Source: Bacteroidota bacterium (GTDB lineage Bacteria > Bacteroidota > Bacteroidia > Chitinophagales > Chitinophagaceae). Taken from it: a DNA stretch of 64,000 nt. The notes under the pieces were generated by a model, which saw only the letters and a program-made list of their open reading frames with translations, had not been told where the DNA came from and did no database searches. Positions 18,648 to 25,719 of the stretch are shown piece by piece. How positions within the stretch are numbered: position 1 is the first letter of the stretch; every line of letters begins with the position of its first letter. Location of the stretch: assembly GCA_023428755.1 (NCBI GenBank), contig JAEYWX010000031.1:1-64000 (forward strand). The letters are read 5' to 3'. The position numbers and the translations under genes were made by a program.

Positions 18648-19100
18648 ATGGCAAAAGCAAAAAAGAAAGCTGCCAAGGCTGCCAAGAAACCAGTAAAGAA
18701 GGCGGCCGTAAAAAAGAAAGCAGCGAAGAAAGCTCCTGCTAAGAAAAAAGTAGCAAAAAAGGCAAAGAAAGCAGCGCCTAAGAAAAAAGCGGCTCCCAAG
18801 AAAAAAGCAGCAGTAAAAAAGAAGGCAGCGAAAAAAGCCATCAAAAAAGTTGTAAAGAAAGCCGCTAAGAAAAAAGCAGCGAAGAAAGCTCCTGCAAAAA
18901 AGAAGGCCGCACCAAAAGCAAAACCTGCAGCTAAAAAAGCAGCTCCTAAAAAGGCCGCACCAAAGAAAAAAGCAGCGCCAAAAGCAAAACCTGTTAGTGC
19001 TCCGGCACCTGCGCCCGTTCAGGTTGAACTTCCTTTACCCGAAGCTCCTGCAGCACCTGCCACCGAAGAAACAAGCAGTACAGAAAGCCAGGAGTCTTAA
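18648..19100 (+). CDS. histone H1-like Lys/Ala/Pro-rich DNA-binding protein
   Basis: 150 residues. Residues 1-117 consist almost wholly of Lys, Ala and Pro in repeating AAKK / KKAAPKKKA units, the composition of bacterial H1/HctB-like proteins that bind DNA through a disordered basic tail. The last 30 residues turn acidic and Pro/Glu/Ser-rich (APVQVELPLPEAPAAPATEETSS by key residues). This looks like a counter-charged tail and is unlike plain H1 tails. It is transcribed opposite to the ribosomal block between nusG and rplK, with a shared terminator after it. Role inferred: nucleoid compaction. The repeat makes its length evolutionarily plastic. Confidence 0.8.
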   Translation: MAKAKKKAAKAAKKPVKKAAVKKKAAKKAPAKKKVAKKAKKAAPKKKAAPKKKAAVKKKAAKKAIKKVVKKAAKKKAAKKAPAKKKAAPKAKPAAKKAAPKKAAPKKKAAPKAKPVSAPAPAPVQVELPLPEAPAAPATEETSSTESQES

Positions 19101-19118
19101 ACCATTCCTGCTGAAAAT

Positions 19119-19155
19119 AAAAAAGTCCCCACTCAATGAGATGGGGACTTTTCGT
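19119..19155. terminator. bidirectional terminator between the H1-like gene and nusG
   Basis: An 11-bp perfect stem AAAAGTCCCCA..TGGGGACTTTT around a 10-nt loop, with a T-run on both strands (TTTTTTATTTT on minus, TTTT on plus). It ends the convergent H1-like and nusG transcripts and separates nusG from rplK. Confidence 0.85.
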
Positions 19156-19169
19156 TATTCTTAATGTTT

Positions 19170-19736
19170 TTATGCTAACTTTTCAACCTGCATATAATTC
19201 AATTCAACCGGTGTAGCACGTCCAAATACTTTTACTGCTACTTTCAATTTCTTCTTCTCGTCGTTTACCTCTTCAATTACACCGTTAAAGTCGTTGAAAG
19301 GTCCGTCGATGATCTTGATCGTTTCACCAACAATGAATGGTTCGCTCATGGTCATTCCACTTGCATCTGCCATTTCATCTACCTTACCCAGCATTTTATT
19401 TACTTCGGCTTTCCGCAATGCAATGGGGTTTTCTTTACCCAGGAAATGAATCACATTGCTTGTATTGCTGATCGTTTCACGAATATCATCGCCCATCTTT
19501 CCGTCTTCCACCTCAATCATTACATAACCGGGATAAAAGTTACGTTCACGAACCACCTTTTTGCCATTGGCAACTTTGTACACTTTCTCAACAGGAAGAA
19601 ATACCTGCTTTACAATTTTATCCCAACCGTTGCGTGTAATTTCTTTATCCAGATACTCCTTCACCTTCTTCTCTTTGCCGCTCACGACACGAAGCACATA
19701 CCACTTACTGGTTTCCACATTGGCAGTTTCAGACAT
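19170..19736 (-). CDS. nusG: transcription termination/antitermination factor NusG
   Basis: 188 residues from the ATG at 19736. The frame also extends to 19805, but that extension overlaps secE, lacks homology and is not used. The N-terminal NGN domain starts WYVLRVVSGKEKKVKEYL. The C-terminal KOW domain has IIDGPFNDFNGVIEEVN. NusG binds RNA polymerase to increase processivity and links it to Rho or the ribosome. It follows secE by 8 nt, the classical secE-nusG pair, and is closed by the bidirectional terminator. Confidence 0.97.
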   Translation of the reverse strand: MSETANVETSKWYVLRVVSGKEKKVKEYLDKEITRNGWDKIVKQVFLPVEKVYKVANGKKVVRERNFYPGYVMIEVEDGKMGDDIRETISNTSNVIHFLGKENPIALRKAEVNKMLGKVDEMADASGMTMSEPFIVGETIKIIDGPFNDFNGVIEEVNDEKKKLKVAVKVFGRATPVELNYMQVEKLA

Positions 19737-19744
19737 GACTACTA

Positions 19745-19939
19745 TTATTTGAAGAATGAATAAAAGAATTGAAGAGCGCTGGCAATACCCAGATCCATTA
19801 CCCAAATAATAGCGGTAATGATCAGTGTGGCAACCAACACAATCATAGTTGATTGCTGAAGCTGTTGCCAGGTTGGCCAGGTTACTTTTTCAAGTAACTC
19901 TCTGTAAGAATCTTTAAAGTAAGCCGATACTTTGTTCAT
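19745..19939 (-). CDS. secE: preprotein translocase subunit SecE
   Basis: 64 residues, the short single-span form. An amphipathic N-terminal helix contains the conserved ELLEKVTWPTWQQL (key residues KVTWPT, about 18-23), followed by one membrane span at about 31-52. SecE clamps SecY in the translocon. It lies directly before nusG and 28 nt after the tRNA-Trp gene. Confidence 0.96.
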   Translation of the reverse strand: MNKVSAYFKDSYRELLEKVTWPTWQQLQQSTMIVLVATLIITAIIWVMDLGIASALQFFYSFFK

Positions 19940-19966
19940 TTCGTTTCTGATTTACAGATTAATCAG

Positions 19967-20037
19967 CACGGGCACTAGGATTCGAACCCAGATCAAAGGT
20001 TTTGGAGACCCGTATGCTACCGTTGCACCATGCCCGT
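19967..20037 (-). tRNA. tRNA-Trp (CCA)
   Basis: 71 nt on the minus strand. The acceptor stem pairs 5' ACGGGCA with 3' TGCCCGT, the T loop is GGTTCGAATCC, and the anticodon loop reads CTCCAAA (anticodon CCA). It lies between tuf and secE. Confidence 0.95.
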
Positions 20038-20042
20038 AGAAA

Positions 20043-20120
20043 GCTAAAAGCTATTCCTTAACGGAACAGCTTTTAGTTTTATGTTGCAAATGTAAAACAT
20101 TTGCGGAAGCTAAAAGCTTA
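20043..20120. repeat. AGCTAAAAGCT-type palindromic repeat between tuf and tRNA-Trp
   Basis: CTAAAAGCT (20045-20053) pairs with AGCTTTTAG (20069-20077) around an inner TTCC/GGAA stem, and further AGCTAAAAGCTTAG words follow at 20106-20120. On the minus strand no T-run follows, so termination of tuf here is doubtful; processing is as likely. Confidence 0.5.
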
Positions 20121-20128
20121 GTTTTAGC

Positions 20129-21316
20129 TTATTTTAAGATTTCAGTTACCTGACCTGCACCTACTGTACGGCCACCCTCACGGATCGCAAACTTCAAACC
20201 TTTTTCCATCGCAATTGGCTGGATCAGCTTTACAGTAAGGTTGGTATTATCACCAGGCATCACCATTTCAGTTCCTGCCGGTAATTCAACTTCACCAGTT
20301 ACGTCAGTTGTACGGAAGTAGAACTGAGGACGGTATTTCTGGAAGAATGGAGTATGACGTCCACCTTCTTCTTTGCTCAATACGTAAACTTCACCTTTGA
20401 ACTCAGTGTGCGGAGTGATTGATTTGGGAGCGCAGATAACCATACCACGACGGATATCTTTCTTCTCAATACCACGGAGGAGTAAACCTGCGTTATCACC
20501 AGCCTGACCTTGATCAAGAAGTTTCTTGAACATTTCAACACCAGTTACAGTAGAGCTCATTGGAGCATCCATCAAACCTACGATTTCAACGGCTTCACCT
20601 ACTTTGATGATACCACGCTCAATACGGCCAGTAGCAACTGTACCACGACCAGTGATTGAGAACACGTCCTCAACACTCATCAGGAATGGCATATCAACCG
20701 GGCGAGGAGGAAGAGGAATGTAAGTATCTACAGCTTCCATTAACTCTTCTACTTTAGCAACCCATTTTGCTTCACCAGCCAAAGCGCCGGTAGCAGAACC
20801 TTGGATAATTGGAGTATTGTCACCATCAAAGCCATAAGAGCTCAACAGTTCACGAATTTCCATTTCAACCAGTTCCAGCAACTCAGCATCTTCAACCAAG
20901 TCAACTTTATTCATAAACACAACGATCTTAGGCACACCTACCTGGCGTGCCAAAAGGATGTGTTCTTTTGTTTGTGGCATAGGACCATCAGTTGCAGCTA
21001 CTACCAGGATAGCACCATCCATCTGAGCAGCACCGGTGATCATATTCTTTACGTAGTCAGCGTGACCAGGACAATCTACGTGTGCGTAGTGACGGTTTGC
21101 TGTTTGGTATTCTACGTGTGCGGTGTTGATAGTGATACCACGCTCTTTTTCTTCAGGCGCACCATCAATTTCATCATATTTTTTTGCCTGCGCCAGACCT
21201 TTCTTAGAAAGGATGTCTGTAATGGCTGCAGTCAAAGTTGTTTTACCATGGTCAACGTGACCGATAGTTCCAACGTTTACGTGCGGTTTTTCCCGCTTAA
21301 AGGTCTCTTTAGACAT
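20129..21316 (-). CDS. tuf: translation elongation factor Tu
   Basis: 395 residues, full length. G-domain motifs are GHVDHGKT (about 19-26), the switch I RGITI, DCPGH (about 81-85) and NKVD (about 136-139). Domains II and III follow to the C-terminal GAGQVTEILK. EF-Tu carries aminoacyl-tRNA to the ribosome. It lies downstream of four tRNA genes on the same strand. Only this copy is seen in the window. Confidence 0.99.
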   Translation of the reverse strand: MSKETFKREKPHVNVGTIGHVDHGKTTLTAAITDILSKKGLAQAKKYDEIDGAPEEKERGITINTAHVEYQTANRHYAHVDCPGHADYVKNMITGAAQMDGAILVVAATDGPMPQTKEHILLARQVGVPKIVVFMNKVDLVEDAELLELVEMEIRELLSSYGFDGDNTPIIQGSATGALAGEAKWVAKVEELMEAVDTYIPLPPRPVDMPFLMSVEDVFSITGRGTVATGRIERGIIKVGEAVEIVGLMDAPMSSTVTGVEMFKKLLDQGQAGDNAGLLLRGIEKKDIRRGMVICAPKSITPHTEFKGEVYVLSKEEGGRHTPFFQKYRPQFYFRTTDVTGEVELPAGTEMVMPGDNTNLTVKLIQPIAMEKGLKFAIREGGRTVGAGQVTEILK

Positions 21317-21463
21317 CTTATTTTGTTTTTAAATTGTGTTTACAAAAACTGTTAAACTATATTATGTAATCGGCTTCAATGCTATTTCTAGCTGTTGTTG
21401 CGTCGCACACTTCATCTTTTTATTATGGCTCATCACTCTTCCAACATCCTCAGAAATGTGTTG

Positions 21464-21535
<72 letters not shown>

Positions 21536-21589
21536 TGGCAGAGTATCAATGAGATTCTCTCACATCAACCTAATTAAAAGAACTGTTTG

Positions 21590-21662
21590 AGCGGGAGACG
21601 AGGCTCGAACTCGCCACCTATAGCTTGGAAGGCTATCGCTCTACCAAATGAGCTACTCCCGC
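21590..21662 (-). tRNA. tRNA-Gly (TCC)
   Basis: 73 nt on the minus strand. Acceptor GCGGGAG pairs with CTCCCGC, and the anticodon stem ATAGC/GCTAT encloses CTTCCAA (anticodon TCC). Confidence 0.95.
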
Positions 21663-21664
21663 AA

Positions 21665-21775
21665 GGAAATCTGAAAATTTAAAAATGAGATAATCTGGAA
21701 ATTACCTCGCTTTCATATTTCAAATTCAAAGAACATCTACAATTTTCAAATTGAATACTTCTCAAATTGTATTCG
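21665..21775. repeat. TTTGAAAAT-type repetitive spacer between tRNA-Gly and tRNA-Tyr
   Basis: The 113-nt tRNA spacer is built of variants of a TCAAATT/AATTTGA word, such as CTGAAAATTTAAAAATGAG, TTTCAAATTCAAAG, TTTTCAAATTG and TCTCAAATTG. The other spacers in this tRNA cluster are shorter and not repetitive. A frame across this stretch and the tRNAs has no coding signal. Confidence 0.5.
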
Positions 21776-21858
21776 TGGGCAGGAGAGGATTCGAACCTCT
21801 GAAGTCGAAAGACAGCGGATTTACAGTCCGCCCCATTTGGCCGCTCTGGAACCTGCCC
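21776..21858 (-). tRNA. tRNA-Tyr (GTA)
   Basis: 83 nt on the minus strand with the long class II variable arm. Acceptor GGGCAGG pairs with CCTGCCC, and the anticodon stem GCGGA/TCCGC encloses CTGTAAA (anticodon GTA). Confidence 0.95.
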
Positions 21859-21869
21859 TAAAAATACTG

Positions 21870-21942
21870 AGCCACTTGTCGGACTCGAACCAACGACCTG
21901 CTGATTACAAATCAGCTGCTCTACCAACTGAGCTAAAGTGGC
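21870..21942 (-). tRNA. tRNA-Thr (TGT)
   Basis: 73 nt on the minus strand. Acceptor GCCACTT pairs with AAGTGGC, and the anticodon stem GCTGA/TCAGC encloses TTTGTAA (anticodon TGT). First gene of the tRNA-tuf unit. Confidence 0.95.
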
Positions 21943-22105
21943 CTATTTAAACAATTACTTTCTGCTAAGCGGCACCAAACGGATAAACCTGTTGGAAACT
22001 GCAGGGCAGGATTGCAAAAAACAACCACCGCATTATTTAGCTAAAAGTCAATACTGTAAAGAACTTTATCACGTACACAAGTATGTACCCCGTTTTTTGG
22101 GAAGG

Positions 22106-22113
22106 CAAAGGTA
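22106..22113 (-). promoter_or_regulatory. possible promoter -7 box for the tRNA-tuf unit
   Basis: On the minus strand TACCTTTG, a full -7 match, lies about 165 nt before the first tRNA. No TTTG was found at the usual spacing upstream (nearest at 29 nt), so the -33 element is weak or absent. Confidence 0.45.
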
Positions 22114-22180
22114 ACGGAAAACACGAAATCGAAAAATTTTTACAAAAGTTTTTCTAAAGAAAATGAAGATGTGGTTGCGG

Positions 22181-22213
22181 CAAAAAAAAATCCCCCGATA
22201 ATTCGGGGGATTT
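22181..22213 (-). terminator. rho-independent terminator after hpf
   Basis: On the minus strand AAATCCCCCGA and TCGGGGGATTT form an 11-bp stem around a short loop, then a run of nine T. It begins 9 nt after the hpf stop codon. Confidence 0.9.
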
Positions 22214-22221
22214 CAATGTGT

Positions 22222-22524
22222 TTACAAATCGTATTGTTTCTCTTTTTTCCGTTTTAATTGCGTGATCAATGAATCTAATGCTTCATCAAACGACTGTTCA
22301 AATGATTTGGATGATTGTTTTACGAATAAGTGCTGTCTTGGTACGTGTACTTTAATCTCAGCTACTTTGTCTTTAATGTTGTGGACTACATTGTCCAGCT
22401 TTAAAAACACATCAACTTTCGTGATCCGGTCGTGAAAGTTGTAAAGCTTCTGCACTCTCTGTTTAACGTACTCAATAAGTTTCGCATCTGCGTCAAAACG
22501 TACGGTTTGGATCTTAACGGTCAT
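22222..22524 (-). CDS. hpf: short ribosome hibernation promoting factor (HPF/RaiA family)
   Basis: 100 residues, the short single-domain form with no C-terminal dimerisation domain. The beta-alpha-beta-beta-beta-alpha pattern of the family is seen: VKIQTVRFDADAKLIEYVKQRV (first strand and helix), VDVFLKLDNVV, and the basic C-terminal helix LITQLKRKKEKQYDL. These proteins bind the decoding centre of the 30S subunit and stop translation in stationary phase. It sits alone between the tRNA-tuf unit and xerC and has its own terminator. Confidence 0.9.
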   Translation of the reverse strand: MTVKIQTVRFDADAKLIEYVKQRVQKLYNFHDRITKVDVFLKLDNVVHNIKDKVAEIKVHVPRQHLFVKQSSKSFEQSFDEALDSLITQLKRKKEKQYDL

Positions 22525-22734
22525 AGCATTCCAAATTTTAGCTAGTGAATAATAATGTGAAAGAACTGGTTTTTCTGATTTTGGGTACAGGCTTTTCCAG
22601 TGCTAACAAGTTACGTTGTGTGGCTGGCTTTTCAAAATATTTTTTACTGAATTAAGTGGAATATTTAACACAGTATTGTTGGAGAAAACAACGATACAAT
22701 TCCATTGGCCGGGCACACTGATTGAGAGGGGCTC

Positions 22735-23640
22735 TTATGCTTTGGGATGGGCTTTTTTATGAATGTCTTTCAGTTTTTCAATACTGTTATGTGTGTAGAT
22801 CTGTGTGGCAGCAAGGCTGCTGTGCCCCAGCAGTTCCTTTACTGCATTTAATTCGGCACCGTTGTTCATTAAATGTGTTGCAAATGTATGGCGAAGTACG
22901 TGGGGGCTTTTCTTTTCAATGGTAGTAATGAGCGACAGGTATTTTTTAACAACCACCTGCACATACTTTGGATAAAGCTTCTTCCCCTTTTCGTTTACCA
23001 GCAAATAAGCGTCGGGCTCCTGGCCTGAAAACTGCTGTGCCTTTTGCTGGAGGTAGATTTTCAGGTTGGCTTTCATTTCATCTGAAAGCGGAACCAACCG
23101 CTCTTTATTTCCTTTTCCCAGAATTTTGAGGTTTCCTTTTATCAGATCAGCCTGTGTTTCTTTTAACGCAATGAGTTCACTTAAACGCATACCCGAGCAG
23201 TACAACAGCTCCAGGATCATTTTATTCATATGCCCTTCCCAGGTATCCGGAAATTCAACATGCCGGAATAACAGCTCTGTATCTTTTTGTTCCACATAAC
23301 TGGGCAGCCGTTTACTTTGTTTGGGTGTAACGATGGTTGTCATAGGTGATACGGTTATTACCTGCTGCCGCAACTGGTATTTGAAAAAGGAACGGAGTGT
23401 GGAAATTCGGCGATTGAGTGTTTTAGCAGAGGCTCCCTCCTCTTTTTGTTTCGCCAGCCAGCTACGGATAAATGTGGCTTTAATTTCCGGAACGGCTACT
23501 TCGCCAAATGTAAGTATGAGATAATCGAAAAAGAATGTAAGATCGTCCTGGTAGGAACGGATGGTGTGTTGCGAATACCTCTTTTCGAATTTGAGATACT
23601 CAATGAAAGACTGTGTGTGCGACTGATTGTTCACCTGCAT
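22735..23640 (-). CDS. xerC: site-specific tyrosine recombinase XerC/XerD family
   Basis: 301 residues. The N-terminal core-binding SAM-like domain (about 7-95) is followed by the catalytic domain with R152 (SGMRLSEL), the HxxR pair H247 and R250 (SPHVLRHTFATHL), H273 (LLGHSS) and the nucleophile Y282. All catalytic residues are present. Length and neighbours (rpsU, hpf) fit the chromosomal Xer recombinase that resolves chromosome dimers at dif, rather than a mobile-element integrase. XerC versus XerD cannot be decided from sequence alone. Confidence 0.88.
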   Translation of the reverse strand: MQVNNQSHTQSFIEYLKFEKRYSQHTIRSYQDDLTFFFDYLILTFGEVAVPEIKATFIRSWLAKQKEEGASAKTLNRRISTLRSFFKYQLRQQVITVSPMTTIVTPKQSKRLPSYVEQKDTELLFRHVEFPDTWEGHMNKMILELLYCSGMRLSELIALKETQADLIKGNLKILGKGNKERLVPLSDEMKANLKIYLQQKAQQFSGQEPDAYLLVNEKGKKLYPKYVQVVVKKYLSLITTIEKKSPHVLRHTFATHLMNNGAELNAVKELLGHSSLAATQIYTHNSIEKLKDIHKKAHPKA

Positions 23641-23648
23641 AAATACGA

Positions 23649-23680
23649 ATAGCCGTAAAGTTACAAAACCTTACGGCTAT
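23649..23680. other. 10-bp inverted repeat after rpsU
   Basis: ATAGCCGTAA (23649-23658) and TTACGGCTAT (23671-23680) are perfect inverted repeats around a 12-nt loop, between rpsU and xerC. There is no T-run on either strand. It could be a weak terminator or RNA stabiliser. Confidence 0.55.
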
Positions 23681-23703
23681 CAGCTATATCGTAAAGGAAC
23701 TGT

Positions 23704-23901
23704 TTACAGTTCGATTTTACCGCTGGCGATCTGTTGCTTGTAGATTGCTTTTAACACTTCACCTCTGCGACGAACAGATGGTTTTACGAACGCCTGACGC
23801 TCACGCAACTGAAGTAATACCTTGCTCTTTTCGAACTTCTTCTTGTACTTTTTCAGTGCTTTGTCGATGTTTTCGCAATCTTTTGAATCAATAATCAGCA
23901 T
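23704..23901 (-). CDS. rpsU: 30S ribosomal protein bS21
   Basis: 65 residues, the usual length, with the basic KALKKYKKKFEKSKVLLQLRERQAFVKPSVRRR core (key residues KKYKKKF and KPSVRRRGE). It sits on the 30S platform next to the 3' end of 16S rRNA. In the Bacteroidota ribosome bS21 helps hide the anti-Shine-Dalgarno sequence. This gene has a consensus promoter (23935-23969) and, unusually, a full Shine-Dalgarno sequence (23911-23918). Confidence 0.97.
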   Translation of the reverse strand: MLIIDSKDCENIDKALKKYKKKFEKSKVLLQLRERQAFVKPSVRRRGEVLKAIYKQQIASGKIEL

Positions 23902-23910
23902 AATATAATA

Positions 23911-23918
23911 CCTCCTTT
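23911..23918 (-). promoter_or_regulatory. strong Shine-Dalgarno sequence of rpsU
   Basis: On the minus strand AAAGGAGG precedes the rpsU ATG by 9 nt and is fully complementary to the 16S anti-Shine-Dalgarno core CCTCC. No comparable sequence was found before the other genes checked here (for example tuf, rplK, degP). In Bacteroidota such a site in rpsU is linked to autoregulation by bS21-free ribosomes. Confidence 0.8.
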
Positions 23919-23934
23919 AAGGTTTTTAGAGGCG

Positions 23935-23969
23935 CAAAGATAGGAGGATTGATTGAATTAGAAAACAAA
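23935..23969 (-). promoter_or_regulatory. promoter of rpsU
   Basis: On the minus strand: TTTG at 23969-23966, a 23-nt spacer, TATCTTTG at 23942-23935. Start of transcription expected near 23928, a leader of about 27 nt that contains the Shine-Dalgarno site. Confidence 0.7.
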
Positions 23970-24129
23970 TATTCTTCCTTTTTTACGGGTCACACCAGGA
24001 GTATTTCTGCTCGATAGCTGCAAACTGTTGAACGTAGCGTCGCCACCAAAGCCCAATAGAAGCACTGGCCCTTGCCTACATCGATTGAAAATCAGTACAA
24101 CTTGCCTGAAAAGCTGCTATTTTGCAGTT

Positions 24130-24723
24130 ATGTTTACGGGAATTATTGAAGCGATCGGTTTGGTGACCGACATACAAGAAAATGGAAGCAATAAAACGTT
24201 CTGGATCAGTTCTCCTGTTTCGGGCGAATTAAAAGTTGATCAGAGTGTGGCGCACAATGGCGTGTGCCTTACTGTAGAAGAGGTGAAAGATGGGCAGCAC
24301 CGGGTTACTGCTATCAAGGAAACGCTTGAAAAAACCAGTTTGAACAACTGGCAGACCAACAGTATTGTAAATATTGAACGTTGCCTTGCGTTGCATGCAA
24401 GGCTGGATGGACATATGGTGCAGGGGCACGTTGATACAACCGGTGTATGTACAAGTGCTGAAGAACAAAACGGCAGCTGGCTTTATACGTTTCAGTTTCC
24501 TGAACATTTTGCGCCGTTGCTGGTGGAGAAAGGCTCCATTGCGTTGAACGGCATCAGCCTTACTGTTTTTAATGTAGGCACTACCCATTTTTCAGTAGCT
24601 ATTATTCCGTTCACTTACGAACATACGAACATGAAAGAAATACAACCCGGCACAGTAGTGAACCTGGAGTTTGATATTATTGGAAAGTATGTATTGCGGA
24701 GCCGGCAGTTGCAGGGTTTCTAA
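24130..24723 (+). CDS. ribE: riboflavin synthase alpha chain
   Basis: 197 residues from the ATG at 24130; the frame extends to 24028, but the family starts MFTGIIE, which is this ATG. Two lumazine-binding half-domains follow: VAHNGVCLTVEE in the first (about 45-56) and GSIALNGISLTV in the second (about 138-149). The enzyme joins two 6,7-dimethyl-8-ribityllumazine molecules to make riboflavin and a pyrimidine product. It stands alone, with no other rib genes near. The C-terminal YVLRSRQL is typical. A TATTTTG box 5 nt before the ATG could imply a very short leader, but it is one base short of consensus. Confidence 0.95.
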   Translation: MFTGIIEAIGLVTDIQENGSNKTFWISSPVSGELKVDQSVAHNGVCLTVEEVKDGQHRVTAIKETLEKTSLNNWQTNSIVNIERCLALHARLDGHMVQGHVDTTGVCTSAEEQNGSWLYTFQFPEHFAPLLVEKGSIALNGISLTVFNVGTTHFSVAIIPFTYEHTNMKEIQPGTVVNLEFDIIGKYVLRSRQLQGF

Positions 24724-24801
24724 TTAATTGATACTTGAAACAACGAAGATGAAACTCTATCTTGCACGTAAATAAACTACTAATTTAAACTGCCGTAGCT
24801 G

Positions 24802-25719
24802 ATGCCGAGAATTTCCATTCTTATACCGGTATTGAATGAAGCTGAGAATATTTTGCCGCTCTTTTTCGAGATCAAAAAATATATTCCGGAAGATTTTGAG
24901 TTGATCTTTATTGATGATGGAAGTACAGATACTACATTGACTGAAATACAGTCTTTGGCAAGCAGGGAAGAACGAGTGAAATGCATTTCGTTTTCCCGCA
25001 ACTTTGGCCACCAACATGCATTGATGGCCGGCATGGATTATGCCAACGGTGATTTTATTATTACGATGGATGGCGATCTGCAACATCCGCCTGCTTGCCT
25101 CCCATTGATCCTTGAACAATTGGAAAATGGTTTTGATATTGTATCAACCCACCGTCGCAAAACGGAAGACGTTGGATTTGCAAAAAAACTGATGACGAAA
25201 CTGTTTTACAAGCTGATCAATTTCCTGTCTGATATTCCGATTGAAGAAAACGTATCTGACTTCCGCGGATTTACACGCAAGGTGCTGAATACGATTCATA
25301 AGTTTGAAGAAAGGGATTTATTCCTGCGTGGTATTTTCAGTTGGATCGGTTTTAAAAAAACTACGATCCCCTTTGATGCGCCCTCCCGCCTGCATGGCGA
25401 AAGCAAGTATGGTTTTTGGGCCATGCTGCGACTTGCATTGCGTGGCACCACCTCTTTTAGTTTTAAACCGTTGCGTATTTCATTATTGATCGGAACCTTT
25501 GTGTCGTTCATTTCCTTTCTGTTACTGGCATTTACCATCATCAACTATTTTCAAGGAAAAACAGTTCCCGGCTGGGCCTCGTTAATGACGGTTGTTACGT
25601 TTATGGGAGGTATTCAACTGCTGGTAATCGGATTGATGGGCGAGTATATCGCCAGTCTTTTCCGGGAGAGCAAACGGCGGCCATTGTACATTGTGAATGA
25701 AACGATCAATATGAATTAG
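24802..25719 (+). CDS. family 2 glycosyltransferase, DPM/ArnC/GtrB type, with two C-terminal membrane spans
   Basis: 305 residues. The GT-A core shows ISILIPVLNEAENI (4-17), the D38-D39-G40 nucleotide site, and D90-G-D92 as the metal-binding DxD. Two hydrophobic spans lie near 224-248 and 262-285. This layout is that of polyprenyl-phosphate glycosyltransferases: they move a sugar from a nucleotide donor onto undecaprenyl phosphate on the cytoplasmic face for later use by membrane GT-C enzymes. Its end overlaps the convergent acyltransferase gene by 4 nt. It stands beside a set of membrane glycan genes (up to 33250). Sugar identity unknown. Confidence 0.85.
   Translation: MPRISILIPVLNEAENILPLFFEIKKYIPEDFELIFIDDGSTDTTLTEIQSLASREERVKCISFSRNFGHQHALMAGMDYANGDFIITMDGDLQHPPACLPLILEQLENGFDIVSTHRRKTEDVGFAKKLMTKLFYKLINFLSDIPIEENVSDFRGFTRKVLNTIHKFEERDLFLRGIFSWIGFKKTTIPFDAPSRLHGESKYGFWAMLRLALRGTTSFSFKPLRISLLIGTFVSFISFLLLAFTIINYFQGKTVPGWASLMTVVTFMGGIQLLVIGLMGEYIASLFRESKRRPLYIVNETINMN

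Noticed and set aside
18644..18844. Phe/Ala-rich minus-strand frame
   Set aside because: Antisense of the Lys/Ala repeat in the H1-like gene; composition is a shadow.
19737..19805. Longer nusG start overlapping secE
   Set aside because: The extra residues are unlike NusG and would overlap secE; the ATG at 19736 fits the family.
21679..21927. 82-codon minus-strand frame across tRNA genes
   Set aside because: It covers tRNA-Tyr and part of tRNA-Thr, and the remaining part is the TTTGAAAAT-type repeat spacer.
22735..23640. xerC as an integrase of a mobile element
   Set aside because: Its length, catalytic set and neighbours (rpsU, hpf) fit the chromosomal Xer recombinase, and there are no attachment sites, cargo genes or flanking repeats.
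24118..24124. TATTTTG before ribE as a promoter
   Set aside because: One base shorter than TAnnTTTG and no TTTG at a fitting distance; it leaves no room for a leader.
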